Origin: JALOLG01 sp963776935 | GTDB lineage: Bacteria; Actinomycetota; Acidimicrobiia; Acidimicrobiales; Ilumatobacteraceae | Direction: 5' to 3' | Length of the DNA stretch: 64,000 nucleotides | NCBI GenBank assembly: GCA_963776935.1 | Contig: CAVZOP010000003.1 | Location: forward strand, 124,001-188,000 | In this document: one piece after another, positions 19,153-28,709 of the stretch | Position numbering within the stretch: the first letter of the stretch is position 1 | Layout of the letters: each line of letters opens with the position of its first letter | Notes under the pieces: generated by a model | The model's database searches: none | What the model was told of the DNA's origin: nothing | What the model saw: the letters and a program-made list of their open reading frames with translations, nothing else | Made by a program: the position numbers and the translations under genes

Positions 19153-20546
19153 ATGCGGCTCGACGAGCACGCCGCGTCGGCGATGGCGGCCGGCCTCGAC
19201 CGGATCCGGTCCGAGTTCGAGATCCCGGACGGATTCCCGGCCGCCGTCGACGAGGCCGCCCGCCGAGCCGTCGAACGCGCCGGTCGGCACGGAACATGTC
19301 GACCGTACCGAGATCGACGTTCGCGACGATCGACCCGGCCGGTGCGAGCGATCTCGATCAGGCGTTCGCGATCGAGGTCAGCCGGCGACGACATCGTGCT
19401 GCAGCTACGCGATCGCCGACGTCGGCTGGTTCGTGCAACCCGGCGACCCGCTCGACATCGAGGCGTGGAACCGGGGCGTGACCGTCTACCTGCCCGACCG
19501 GCGTTCACCGCTGTACCCGTCAGCGCTGTCGGAGGGTGCCGCGAGCCTGTTGCCGGACGTGGACCGGCCGGCGGTGATCTTCGTGGTGCGCGTCGATCAG
19601 CACGGCGGCGTCCATCTCGATGGCGCGGAGCGGGCGGTCGTGCGGAGTCGGGTCAAGCTGGCGTACGAGAGCGTGCAGCCGGGTGATCTGCCACCTGGCT
19701 TCTCCGAGCTGTCGGCGCGGATCGAGGCGGCCGAGTCTGCGCGAAGTGCGTCGCGTGTGACCTTCCCGGAGCAGGAGATCGACCATCGGCCCGACGACGG
19801 CTTCGAGTTGCGGTACCGCCCGCGGACGCCTGCCGAGGAGCAGAACGCGGCGCTGTCGCTGGCCGCCAACATGGCGATCGCCGATGCGCTGCTGGCCGCC
19901 CGCACCGGGTTGTTCCGCGTCATGCCGGAGGTCGACGACTCACGGGCGCGCCGGCTGCGTCACACCGCGCAGGCCTTCGGTCTCGAGTGGCCGAAGCACG
20001 TCTCGTTGGCGACGTTCGTACGGTCGCTCCCGCGATCCGATCCCCGAACCTCGGCGTTCCTGCTCGCGGTGCGTCGGGCGAGCGGCGGGGCGAGCTACGC
20101 GCCGCACCGCGACGGCGAACGTCCGTGGCACGCCGCCGTGGCAGCGACCTACGCCCACGCGACCGCACCCCTCCGTCGTCTCCAGGACCGCTACGTGATC
20201 GGCGCCGTCCTGGCGATCGCCAACGGCAGCGAACCGCCCGCCGACATCGCGGCGGCGTTCGAGCGGCTCCCCGAGGCGATGGAGGTGGGAGAGCAACGCG
20301 CCAACCGAGCCGACCGCGCCGGCGCTCGACCTCGCCGAGGCGGTCGTGCTCGACGGCTGCGAAGGACAACTGTTCGACGCCGTCGTCATCGACGAGGACG
20401 ACCGTGGTGCGGTGATCCAGATCGCCGACCCGGCGGTGGTCGCGCGGGTCGAGGCCCACCACGTCGATCCCGGCGATCCGATCAGGGTGCGGCTCGTCGC
20501 CGCCGAGCCCGAACAACGCACGGTGCGGTTCGAGCGCGTCAGCTGA
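19153..20546 (+). pseudogene. RNase II/RNB-domain exoribonuclease gene, broken by several frameshifts
   Basis: Pieces in different frames line up as one RNB-family 3'-5' exoribonuclease. The start MRLDEHAASAMAAGLDRIRS is followed by the catalytic segment ATIDPAGASDLDQAF, then AIADVGWFVQPGDPLD, the long central part and a C-terminal piece from about 20317 to 20546. The Asp cluster of the RNB active site is preserved. At least three shifts fall between about 19300 and 19410, and one more lies near 20313. The density of breaks in 110 bases is unlike the rest of the window. Either the gene is decayed or this stretch is badly read. Its stop overlaps the opposite gene's stop in the palindrome TCAGCTGA. 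Confidence 0.75.
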
Positions 20547-21856
20547 CCGGCACGATCCGGTTCACTGAACCGTTCGCCGAGAGCACGTAGAGCTCCTGAT
20601 CGGGGCCGGGCGACCACGGCGGTGACCGAGTTGGCCGAACCGAGCTGCAGGTTGCGGGCACCGGCGAGGTCGAGCGCCCAGATCGTGCCGGAGCAGTAGT
20701 CGCTGTAGACGTAGCCGCCCCACAGATCGGGGATCGCCGCACCGCGGTACGGCGCACCGCCGCTGATCGAGCAGCCGTCGGCATGGGTGTACGTGAGCAC
20801 GGGGGCGACGTGACCCTCGGCGGGCTGGTCGGTGTTGAAGCGGGCGTCACCCTCGTACGCGCTCCACCCGAAGCTGGCGCCACGGCCGGCGATCGATCCG
20901 TCGGCGGGCGCCGGGACGACGTCGATCTCCTCGATCTGGTTCTGCCCGACGTCGGCGATCCACAGATCGTGGGTGACCGCGTCGAACGTGAACTTCCACG
21001 GGTTGCGCAGCCCGATCGACCAGATCTCCCCGAGCGCGCCCTCGGTGCCGACGAACGGGTTGTCGGACGGCACTGTGTAGGGCTGGTCGCCGGATGGGGT
21101 CGGGTCGATGCGCGAGATCTTGCCCAGCAACGTGCCGAGGTCGAGGGCGCGGCGTTCCGGGTCGCCGCCCGAGCCGCCGTCGCCGAGGCCGATGTACAGC
21201 ATGCCGTCGGGTCCGATCGCGAGATCGCCGCCGTTGTGGTTGGCGTACGGCTGGTCGACGGTCATCAACACCCGCTCCGCGGCGCGGTCGAACGTGCCAT
21301 CGGCACCGACGGCGAACTCGGAGATGACCGTGTCGCCGTTGCCGTCGATGTAGTTGACGTAGGCGCGGTCGCCGGCCGGATGGAAGTCGAGTCCGAGCAG
21401 TCCCCGCTCGCCGGCGGCGGTCGTGAGATCGGTGATGTCGAGCACCGTTCGTCCGGCTCCGCTCGCGGCGTCGACAGCGGTGACGATGCCATCCTGTCCG
21501 ACCACGTACAACGTCGGATCACCCTGACGCCAGGCGAGGTCGACCGGAGCGCCGAGCTCGGTGATCGTCGCCAGCTCGATCTGCGGGTCACCGACGGCAG
21601 AAGCCGGGCGAGTGGTGGTCGCCGGCGCCTCGGTGGCGGGCGCAGTCGCCGGCGGCACGGCGGTGCCGTCGGTCCCCGCTGGCAGTGCTGTCGCCGTCGG
21701 CGCCTCGGTGCCGGGCGCCGTGCCCGACGGCGGGCTCGTTGCGGCGACCGTCGACGTCGTCGTGGCGATCACCGCCGATCCCTGGTCGTCATCGTCACCG
21801 CACGCCGTCGCCGCGAGCAGGAGGGCGCCGACGACGAGGACGGAACGTGACGTCAA
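20539..21856 (-). CDS. PQQ-dependent sugar dehydrogenase-like lipoprotein, one frameshift
   Basis: This secreted, lipid-anchored protein has about 438 residues. The TTG start at 21856 gives a lipoprotein signal (LLLAATAC, Cys about 19). A Thr/Ala/Pro-rich linker follows, then a six-bladed beta-propeller of the soluble aldose dehydrogenase/sorbosone dehydrogenase type. Typical stretches are GERGLLGLDFHP, NHNGGDLAIGPDG, IGLGDGGSGGDP and IWSIGLRNPWKF. It likely oxidises sugars at the cell surface with PQQ. One extra base near 20612 shifts the last 24 codons; the restored end is ELYVLSANGSVNRIV. The start overlaps the thioesterase stop as TTGA, so the two are coupled. Confidence 0.85.
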
Positions 21857-22719
21857 TGGTGACCTCCGGTTCGGATCAGCCCCTCTTGCACGACGGTCAC
21901 CGCCAGCTTCCCGTCGCGGGTGAAGATCGCCCCGCCGGCGAGCCCGCGCGCCGAGCTCGTCGAGATCGCGTGCTGGTCGTACAACAGCCAGTCGTCGGCT
22001 CGGAACGGCCGGTGGAACCACATCGCGTGGTCGAGGCTCGCCATCTGCACGTCGGGGCTGTCCCACGCCAGCCCGAAGGGGCGGACGCTCGTGTCGAGCA
22101 GCGTCAGGTCGCTGGCGTAGGTGACGATGCAGGCGTGAAGGACGGGATCCTCCGGCAGCTCGCCGTCGGCTCGTAGCCACACCTGCTGCGTCTCGGAGCG
22201 ATGGTCCCCACGGTCGAACGGGTCGTGGTCGATGTGACGCAGGTCGATCGGGCGCGGCCGCGCCCACGAATCGCCGAGGCGGTCCTTGTACGGTTCCATG
22301 CGGGTGCGGAAGTCGGCGATCGACTCGGGGTCGGGCACGTCCGTGGGCATCGTGAGCTGGTGATCGAGGCCGGGCTCGGCCTCGTGGAAGCTGGCCTGCA
22401 GGTTGAAGATCGCCTTGCCGTGCTGGATGGCGACGACGCGCCGGGTGGTGAAGCTGCGACCGTCACGGATCCGGTCGACCTCGTAGAGGATCGGTACGAG
22501 TGGGTCGCCGGGCCGGAGGAAGTAGGCGTGCAGTGAGTGGACGAACCGCTGCGGATCGACGGTCCGTGCCGCCGCCACGAGCGCCTGACCGGCGACCTGG
22601 CCACCGAACACCCGTTGGCGCTTCTCGTCGGGCGACACGCCGCGGAAGATGTTGACCTCGATCGGCTCGAGGTCGAGCAACCGCACGAGGTCGTCGAGGG
22701 CGTCCTGCACGTGTGCCAT
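21853..22719 (-). CDS. tesB: Acyl-CoA thioesterase II
   Basis: TesB hydrolyses acyl-CoA to free acid and CoA in the cytoplasm. The 288-residue protein has the double-hotdog pattern: FGGQVAGQALVAAARTV, LHAYFLRPGDP, then the second half with SLDHAMWFHRPFRADDWLLYD and ARGLAGGAIFTRDGKL. The Asp-Thr/Ser-Gln catalytic area is present. ATG 22719 was chosen because similarity starts at residue 4. The 200-base gap to the divergent VOC gene holds two copies of a palindrome that may control both genes. Confidence 0.93.
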   Translation of the reverse strand: MAHVQDALDDLVRLLDLEPIEVNIFRGVSPDEKRQRVFGGQVAGQALVAAARTVDPQRFVHSLHAYFLRPGDPLVPILYEVDRIRDGRSFTTRRVVAIQHGKAIFNLQASFHEAEPGLDHQLTMPTDVPDPESIADFRTRMEPYKDRLGDSWARPRPIDLRHIDHDPFDRGDHRSETQQVWLRADGELPEDPVLHACIVTYASDLTLLDTSVRPFGLAWDSPDVQMASLDHAMWFHRPFRADDWLLYDQHAISTSSARGLAGGAIFTRDGKLAVTVVQEGLIRTGGHH

Positions 22720-22805
22720 GTTGCCAGGTGAACGTTCGCATCGCTCGGCGCCGTCGTCGGGCCAGACCCGCCGCCCCGGACCGCGTCCGGCCGCGTCGAT
22801 CGGAG

Positions 22806-22859
22806 TCGAACAGTTCGATCTGGTGCGCGGACGGTGGTGCGTGAGTTCGAACAGTTCGA
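22806..22859. promoter_or_regulatory. Two copies of the palindrome TCGAACAGTTCGA, 41 bp apart
   Basis: Perfect 13-bp palindromes (six-base arms around a single A) lie at 22806-22818 and 22847-22859. Identity extends slightly beyond each palindrome (GAG before, AT and TG after). They sit between the divergent tesB and VOC genes, with 41 bases (about four helical turns) between centres. That suits a repressor or activator dimer pair. Confidence 0.6.
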
Positions 22860-22920
22860 TTTGCGCAACAGGGCGGGTCGCGCCGGGCGGGCGGGGGGCC
22901 GCGACGCATAGCGTGGGGGG

Positions 22921-23400
22921 ATGACGAACGTGCCGTCTGGGGAACAGGCGGTCAGCCAGCTGCGGTTGATCGTCGAGGCCGAGGACTACGACGAGGCGGT
23001 CGCCTTCTACCGCGACGTGCTCGGGCTGACCGAGCAGGCCGCGTTCCAAGGCGAAGGCGGCGCACGGGTGGCGATCCTGGACGCCGGACGGGCAACCCTC
23101 GAGATCGCCAACCCGGCGCAGAAGCGTATGATCGACGAGGTCGAGGTCGGCCGTCCGGCGAGTCCGAAGATCCGAGTCGCCTTCGAGGTCGCCGACGCGG
23201 CGGGCACGACGAGCGAGCTGGTCGCGGCCGGGGCGACATTGATCGCACCGCCGACCGAGACGCCGTGGAGATCGCTCAACTCCCGGCTCGACGCACCGGC
23301 CGGTTTGCAGATCACGCTGTTCGAGGAGCTCGAATCGCTCGAAGAACGCACCCGCCGCGCCGGGTTCGGCACCGGCGCCGAACGCAACGAGGTGCCGTGA
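22921..23400 (+). CDS. VOC-superfamily (glyoxalase/bleomycin-resistance-like) protein
   Basis: This 159-residue protein has a single vicinal-oxygen-chelate pair: LRLIVEAEDYDEAVAFYRD, LEIANP and the end PAGLQITLFEEL. The metal ligands are not the classic glyoxalase I set, so substrate and activity are unknown. A Gly-rich GTGGGGGG precedes the ATG by a few bases. Its stop overlaps the methyltransferase start (GTGA), so the two are coupled. Confidence 0.85.
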   Translation: MTNVPSGEQAVSQLRLIVEAEDYDEAVAFYRDVLGLTEQAAFQGEGGARVAILDAGRATLEIANPAQKRMIDEVEVGRPASPKIRVAFEVADAAGTTSELVAAGATLIAPPTETPWRSLNSRLDAPAGLQITLFEELESLEERTRRAGFGTGAERNEVP

Positions 23401-24035
23401 GCCTCGACCCCCAGCTGCGGGCGCTCGCGTTGGCGACGAAGGGGTTCATGCCGGCCGACGAGGGCGATGCGTTGTACGACGCCGCCATCGGCGCGGCCGC
23501 GGCCGTGCCGGGCGCCCCGTGGGTCGAGATCGGCTCGTACTGTGGACGATCGACGATCTGGTTGGGCGCCGCCGCCCGTGAGAGTGGCACGACGCTCTTC
23601 GCCGTCGACCACCACCGCGGGTCGGAGGAGAACCAGGCCGGCTGGGAGTGGCACGACACCGAGGTCGTCGACCCACGGATCGGCACGATGGACACGCTTC
23701 CGTTCTTCCGGTCGGCGATCCACGACGCGATGCTCGAGGAGCACGTCGTCGGCGTCGTCGGGCGGTCGCCGATCGTCGCCCGGCATTGGACGGCACCGCT
23801 GGCGTTCCTGTTCATCGACGGTGGGCACGGTGTGGAGCCGGCCCGCGACGACTACTTGGGATGGACGCCGCACGTTGCGGTCGGCGGCACGCTCGCCATC
23901 CACGACGTCTTCCCCGACCCGGCCGACGGCGGGCGGCCACCGTACGAGCAGATCTACGTGCCGGCGCTCGAGAGCGGGCGGTTCCGGCTCGAATCGGTCA
24001 CCGGGTCGCTGCGGGTGTTGCGCCGTGTCGACTGA
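23397..24035 (+). CDS. Class I SAM-dependent methyltransferase-like protein
   Basis: This 212-residue protein has a Rossmann-like start with EIGSYCGRSTIWLGAAA (SAM motif I), TLFAVDHHRGSEE (motif II) and AFLFIDGGHGVEPARDDYLG, which resembles motif IV of O-methyltransferases and cephalosporin-hydroxylase-like MTs. The GTG start overlaps the VOC stop, and the gene runs 11 bases into the next. The substrate is unknown. Confidence 0.82.
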   Translation: MSLDPQLRALALATKGFMPADEGDALYDAAIGAAAAVPGAPWVEIGSYCGRSTIWLGAAARESGTTLFAVDHHRGSEENQAGWEWHDTEVVDPRIGTMDTLPFFRSAIHDAMLEEHVVGVVGRSPIVARHWTAPLAFLFIDGGHGVEPARDDYLGWTPHVAVGGTLAIHDVFPDPADGGRPPYEQIYVPALESGRFRLESVTGSLRVLRRVD

Positions 24036-24699
24036 CGTGGTGCGGTCCTCCGATCTGCCGACCAAGCGCGCGGTCGCGGCCGCGTTCGTTGCCAGTGGAT
24101 CGGCGCACGTGTTGCTCCCCGTCGTGGCGATCCTGGTGGGGCTCCGGCTGGTGATCGGCGAATGGGGTCGCGGCGATGTCGCCGTGGCCCTGGCGGTGGT
24201 GCTGCTGACCGGATTCGTCGAGTGGTTCATCCACCTCTTCGTGCTACACGCCGCGGCCGACGCGTGGACGAGCCGCCGTCTCGGTACCGGGTCGGGGCAT
24301 CGCCAACACCACCTCGACCCGCCGGATCTGACGTGGCTGCTGCTGCCACCGCGCGACGCCGCGATCTTCGTCGTCGTGCTCGGCGCGTGGAGCGCCGCCT
24401 GGGCGGTTCCGCTGGCGTGGGCGATCGGCGGAAATGTCGCTGCCTCCACCGTCACCGCCCTCGCGCTCGCCGCGATCGGCCTCGCCCACTACGAATGGAC
24501 CCACCTGCTGGCCCACGCCGCCTACCGGCCGACGTCGCGCTACTACGCCCGGTTGGCACGCAATCACCGCTGGCACCACTACCGCAACGAGCGGTACTGG
24601 CTCGGCGTGACGTCGAACCTCGGCGACCGGGTGTTGCGCACACTGCCCGCCGACCGCGGCGCCGTCCCCCTGTCCGACACCGCCCGCACCCTCGGCTGA
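24025..24699 (+). CDS. Fatty acid hydroxylase/sterol desaturase-superfamily membrane protein
   Basis: This integral membrane protein has 224 residues and the histidine boxes of the di-iron hydroxylase superfamily. These are HLFVLH (first box), GHRQHH, HYEWTHLLAH and NHRWHHYRNE. Members such as beta-carotene hydroxylase or fatty acid hydroxylases insert oxygen into lipids. About four helices separate the boxes. It is the last gene of a VOC-MT-hydroxylase run with overlapping ends. The substrate (lipid or carotenoid) is not identified. Confidence 0.85.
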   Translation: MSTDVVRSSDLPTKRAVAAAFVASGSAHVLLPVVAILVGLRLVIGEWGRGDVAVALAVVLLTGFVEWFIHLFVLHAAADAWTSRRLGTGSGHRQHHLDPPDLTWLLLPPRDAAIFVVVLGAWSAAWAVPLAWAIGGNVAASTVTALALAAIGLAHYEWTHLLAHAAYRPTSRYYARLARNHRWHHYRNERYWLGVTSNLGDRVLRTLPADRGAVPLSDTARTLG

Positions 24700-24719
24700 A
24701 CCGGCCTCATTCGACCCGA

Positions 24720-24764
24720 TCTCGTGAAGTTTCGGCGCCCTGGGGACGCCGAAACTTCACGAGA
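24720..24764. terminator. 18-bp perfect inverted repeat between convergent genes
   Basis: The arms TCTCGTGAAGTTTCGGCG (24720-24737) and their complement (24747-24764) flank a nine-base loop. It lies between the convergent hydroxylase and acyltransferase genes, so it can act as a two-way terminator. No T-run follows, which is normal in high-G+C Actinobacteria. A close relative is found at 41505. Confidence 0.75.
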
Positions 24765-24771
24765 GTCGGAT

Positions 24772-25533
24772 TCAGGCGGCTTCGTCGGCGGACTGCATCG
24801 TCTTCAGCTCGGTGGCGATGCGGTCGCGGACCCGGTCGCGGAGTGCCGGGACGTCGCGCTTGGTGAGGCCCTCGGTGCTGATCGGCTCGAGGATCCGCAC
24901 CTCGGCCCGGGCGCGACCGAAGCGCCAGTCGTGCTTGCGCAGGGCGGTCTTGGTGCCGTGTACCGCGAGCGGGATGATCGGCACGCCGGCGTCGACGGCG
25001 AGTCGGAAGGCGCCGTCCTTGAAGTCCTGCAACTCACCGGTCTCTGAGCGCGTGCCCTCCGGGAAGATGATCACCGACACCCGCCGGTCGAGCATCACGC
25101 GGCATTGCTTCAACGCCTCCACGGCGCTGCGGCCCGAGCTGCGGTCGAGCGGGATGTCGCCCGCCATCCGCATCAGCCAGCCGACGAGTGGGAACCTGAA
25201 GAACTCGGCCTTGCTCAGCCACTTCATCTCGAACGGCAGGTGTGAGATGAGCAGGATGTCGACGAAGCTCTCGTGGTTGGCCACCACGACGTATGGCCGG
25301 CGCGGGTCGGCTGGGGGATCCCCGACGACGTCGAAGTGCCACAGTGGGTTGAGCATCTGGTGGACGACGGCGAACTTGCGGAACAGGTAGCCGGCCGCGT
25401 ACCGACCCTTGTCGAACGGCGCCGTGACGAGCCGGACCACGCCGACGAGCGGCACCCAGATGATGAGCAGCACGCCGAAGATGAACCAGCTCCAGATGCT
25501 GAAGATCGTGCGGGCTGGCGCTGACCCCAGCAC
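24772..25533 (-). CDS. 1-acylglycerol-3-phosphate O-acyltransferase (PlsC family)
   Basis: This membrane enzyme has 253 residues. Two N-terminal hydrophobic segments are followed by the acyltransferase boxes NHESFVD (HX4D catalytic motif) and FPEGTRSETGEL. It acylates lysophosphatidate or a related acceptor in phospholipid synthesis. The gene starts 26 bases after the toroid gene and is the last of the minus-strand operon. The acceptor could differ from lysophosphatidate given its glycosyltransferase-rich context. Confidence 0.92.
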   Translation of the reverse strand: MLGSAPARTIFSIWSWFIFGVLLIIWVPLVGVVRLVTAPFDKGRYAAGYLFRKFAVVHQMLNPLWHFDVVGDPPADPRRPYVVVANHESFVDILLISHLPFEMKWLSKAEFFRFPLVGWLMRMAGDIPLDRSSGRSAVEALKQCRVMLDRRVSVIIFPEGTRSETGELQDFKDGAFRLAVDAGVPIIPLAVHGTKTALRKHDWRFGRARAEVRILEPISTEGLTKRDVPALRDRVRDRIATELKTMQSADEAA

Positions 25534-25559
25534 GCGTTTTCCTGAGCGAGCCCGTCACG

Positions 25560-26621
25560 TCAGGCGAGTGTAGATCGGGGCACGAACAGATCCGCTGCCG
25601 GCGACGCACCGGTGATCGCGTCGGCCGCCAGGATCACCGCGGCGGCGGTGTACGACGTGTGCTCGGCGCCGGGGAAAAGATCGCCGTCCGGGTACACGAT
25701 GCCCGTCCAGTAGGCGCCGGCATCACGCGAATCGGGATGGTGTGGATCGCCGTCGAGGCGATGGGCGCGGGTCCAGCGCAACAGATCGGTCGCCGTCGCG
25801 AAGTCGCCGATCGCCGCGAACGCGATCGCACACTCGGCGGTCTCCGACGCCGTCACCCACGGCTCGTCGTTCACGCAGCGCACTCCGAGCCCTTCCATCG
25901 CGAACGCCTCCCAGCCATCCGCGAGGCGGGCCTTGGCGGCCTCGCCCACCAGCGCGCCGGTCAGCACCGGGTAGTACCAGTCCATCGCCCATCGTTCCTT
26001 GGGCTCGAAGGCGCCGGGGCGATCGACGATCACACCCGTCAGCTCGTCGGCGGCGGCCACCCAGTCGGGCCGCTCGACGCCCGCCGCGAGGCCGACCGAG
26101 GCACCGCACCGGAGCGCGTGCTGGATGCTGCACGTGCCGGTGAGCAGGGCATAGTCCCAGGGCCGCTCGTTCGGCTCGACCGCCCACAGGATCGTGCGGT
26201 CGTGGCGGCGGTGGGCGAGCACCCAGTCGAGCGCCCGCTCGACCGTCGGCCACAGCTCATCGAGGAACATGTGGTCCGACGTACAGCGGAAGTGATGCCA
26301 CACACCGGTGGCGATATAGGCGCACACGTTGGTGTCGAGCTTGCGCTCCTCGATCGAGCCGTCGGACCGGTAGTAGTTGTGCCAGCTGCCGTCCGGTCGC
26401 TGGGTCGCGGCCAGCCAGTCGTACGCCCAGGCCGCCTCGTCATGGCGCCCGACGACGTCGAGGGCCATCGCCGACTCGACGTGGTTCCACGGGTCGCAAT
26501 GCCCACCCTGGAACCACGGGATCATCCCGGAGGGCAGCTGCAAGGCGGCGAGGTGATCACCGGTCACCCGGATCTCGTCAGCCGTGAGCACCCCGGGTAT
26601 CTCGGGGAGGGACGATCTCAT
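25560..26621 (-). CDS. Alpha-alpha toroid protein (prenyltransferase/glycoside-hydrolase-like)
   Basis: This 353-residue protein has no signal peptide. It is built from repeating helices with many Trp and Gly-Asp turns (PWFQGGHCDPWNHVESAMAL, WLAATQRPDGSWHNY, WAMDWYYPVLTGALVG). The repeats resemble the toroid folds of squalene/prenyl cyclases and GH15-type sugar hydrolases. The cyclase DXDD motif is not evident. DPWNH and DTN segments could form an active site, but this is open. It overlaps the methyltransferase as ATGA. Its function is unknown. Confidence 0.7.
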   Translation of the reverse strand: MRSSLPEIPGVLTADEIRVTGDHLAALQLPSGMIPWFQGGHCDPWNHVESAMALDVVGRHDEAAWAYDWLAATQRPDGSWHNYYRSDGSIEERKLDTNVCAYIATGVWHHFRCTSDHMFLDELWPTVERALDWVLAHRRHDRTILWAVEPNERPWDYALLTGTCSIQHALRCGASVGLAAGVERPDWVAAADELTGVIVDRPGAFEPKERWAMDWYYPVLTGALVGEAAKARLADGWEAFAMEGLGVRCVNDEPWVTASETAECAIAFAAIGDFATATDLLRWTRAHRLDGDPHHPDSRDAGAYWTGIVYPDGDLFPGAEHTSYTAAAVILAADAITGASPAADLFVPRSTLA

Positions 26622-27385
26622 GCGGCGACTCCCTCTCGCGCCGGCATGGTGGCGATCGTGGCCGTGACCGCCGGCTTGCGGGCGTACAGCACGACGCTCT
26701 TGCCGATCACGGGCGACAGCAGACGGTCGGCGATGCGAGTGCTCCGCGGCCGTTCGATGATGTCCCACTCGAGGAACTGCTTGTAGCGGTTCACCAGCTT
26801 GTGGTCGTCGCGGCGTGGCCCGACGAGGCAGCGCAGCCACCAGTAGGGCGAGTGCAGCGCGTGGGCGTGGTGGCTGCCCGTGACGTCGAGGCCGGCGGCG
26901 CGCAGCTTCGCTCGGAGCTCGGTGAGGGTGTAGATGCGCACGTGGCCGCCGACGCTCTTCGGCGCGTGGTACTCGTCGGACAGCATCCAGTTGACCTTCT
27001 CGGGGAACCAGCTCGGGACCGTGGCCGCGAACGTGCCGCCCGGCGCCAGCACGCGGGCCATCTCGGCGATCGCGGCGACGTCGTCCTGGATGTGCTCGAG
27101 CACCTCGGACGTGATGACGACGTCGAACGCCCCATCGGCGAACGGGAGTCGCGTGGCGTCACCGCGCAGCACGCCGGAGAAGTCCTCGACCGTGATCTCG
27201 CCCGCCTCGACCATCGCCCCGACAGTGGCGCGTGTCTGCACGACTTCGTCGGCGGCGTAGTCGAGGGCGACGACCCGACCGCCGCGCCGGGCAGCCTCGA
27301 ACACGTGCCGGCCGAACCCGGCGCCGACGTCGAGCACCCGGTCGCCGCGGTGCAGGCCAAGCTTCTCGAACCGGATCGTGAGCAC
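26618..27385 (-). CDS. Class I SAM-dependent methyltransferase
   Basis: This 255-residue cytoplasmic methyltransferase has VLDVGAGFGRHVFEAARRGG (motif I), VVALDYAADEV (motif II), FDVVITSEVLEHIQD and LAPGGTFAATVP. The end holds a Trp/Tyr-rich part (HSPYWWLRCLVG) and a region near the membrane. The GTG start directly follows the glycosyltransferase stop (TGAGTG). The likely substrate is a sugar or lipid intermediate made by the neighbours. Confidence 0.85.
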   Translation of the reverse strand: MLTIRFEKLGLHRGDRVLDVGAGFGRHVFEAARRGGRVVALDYAADEVVQTRATVGAMVEAGEITVEDFSGVLRGDATRLPFADGAFDVVITSEVLEHIQDDVAAIAEMARVLAPGGTFAATVPSWFPEKVNWMLSDEYHAPKSVGGHVRIYTLTELRAKLRAAGLDVTGSHHAHALHSPYWWLRCLVGPRRDDHKLVNRYKQFLEWDIIERPRSTRIADRLLSPVIGKSVVLYARKPAVTATIATMPAREGVAA

Positions 27386-28685
27386 TCAGATGCGCCCGTT
27401 CCGTTGGAGCTTGACGACGTTGTGCGGCATCGCCAGTACCTCGCGGTACTGATCGACCGTCATCTCAGCGCACCGCCGCCAGCTCCACCTCTCGACGACA
27501 CGTTGACGTCCGGCCGCACCGACGCCGCGCCCGCAACTCGGGGTCGTCGAGACCGCGCGCGATCGCCGCCGCGAGCGCGCCGGAATCGCCGGCCGGGCAC
27601 TGCAGCACCGTGTCGCCGTCGGTGCCGGTCACTTCGGGCAGCGCGCCTCCGTCGGTGGCGACCAGTGCGATGCCGGTGCACATCGCCTCGATGGCGGGCA
27701 GGCTGAAGCCCTCGTACAGGCTCGGCACGACCGCCAGCTCGGCCTCGGCGTAGAGCTCGACGATCCGCTCGTCGGGCACGCCGGACACGAAGTCGATGTG
27801 CGGGCGCAGACCGAGCTTGTCGATGAGATCCATGCTCTTACCGGTCTTCGGCTTGCCGATGATCGTCAACGTGACGTCACGCTCGGTACGCAGCTTGGCC
27901 ATCGCCTCGAGCAGGTAGGCGAGCCCCTTCAGGGCGACGTCGGCGGAGGCGGTGGTGATCAGCCGGCCGGGCACACGGGTGACCCCGGGGATCGGCCGGT
28001 ACAGGTCGGGATCGACGCCGACGGGCACGAGCCGCATCCGGTCGTGGCTCACGCCCATGTCGGTGTGGATGTCGTTGATCGAGTTCTCGCTGACGACCAC
28101 GATCCGTGGCATCCGGCTGGCGACGCGGCCCTGCATCTTGACGAACGAGTACCAGCGTCCGATCGAGTACCGCTTGAACCGGGTCGGCGCGGCATCCATC
28201 TCGAGTTGGCGGTCTTTGGTGATCGGATGGTGCAGGGTGACGATCGTCGGCATCATCGCCTCGATCTTCAAGATCCCGTAGCCGAGGCACTGGTTGTCGT
28301 GGACGAGGTCGAACTCGCCGACACGTGGCGTGAGATTGCGATGGGCCCTGGCGCTGAACGCCAGCGGCTCGGCGAACGACCCGGTCATGAACTGGGCGAT
28401 CTCCAAGAAGTCCTCACGCGTCTTGAACTCCCAGAAGGCGGGGAAGCGTCCCGGATAGTGGTCGTTCCAGAGGTCGAGGCTGCGCAACTGCGTGATCGGA
28501 ACGCGGGGATCGAGCACCGGGTACGGCTGCCCACCGAGCACCTCGACGTGATGGCCGAGGTCGACGAGCGCTTTGGTGAGGTGCCGCGTGTACACGCCCT
28601 GTCCGCCGACGTGGGGTTTTCCGCGATACGTCAAGTAGGCGATGGAGAGGGGGGCGTCCGGTGGCGGACCGGCGCTCGGCGGCAT
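27386..28685 (-). CDS. GT4-family glycosyltransferase, one frameshift
   Basis: This glycosyltransferase of GT-B fold has about 432 residues. GGQGVYTRHLTKAL near the start is the acceptor-side glycine loop. The donor side has RLVPVGVDPDLYRP, ADVALKGLAYLLEAM, FVSGVPDERIVELY and PSLYEGFSLPAIEAM with the EX7E pattern. One extra base near 27525 shifts the last 40 codons; the corrected end is VGAAGRQRVVERWSWRRCAE and on. NDP-sugar is the expected donor and the acceptor is unknown. It starts 24 bases after the FAD gene. Confidence 0.85.
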
Positions 28686-28709
28686 CGGGTGGAGGCTACC
28701 GGCCCGTCC

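Noticed and set aside
18138..19481. A 447-residue MreB with an Arg-rich tail
   Set aside because: The tail after about residue 327 does not belong to MreB and includes out-of-frame RNase sequence, so a frameshift is more likely than a fusion.
19940..22267. A 775-residue fusion reaching from the thioesterase region to the RNase region
   Set aside because: Only the middle is real (PQQ-type dehydrogenase). The ends read other genes out of frame because of a shift and an unused upstream stretch.
22806..22859. LexA (SOS) boxes
   Set aside because: The arms match TCGAAC/GTTCGA, but the spacer is one base instead of four.
24720..24764. CRISPR repeat or transposon end
   Set aside because: There are only two distant copies, each a hairpin between convergent genes, with no spacers, cas genes or transposase.
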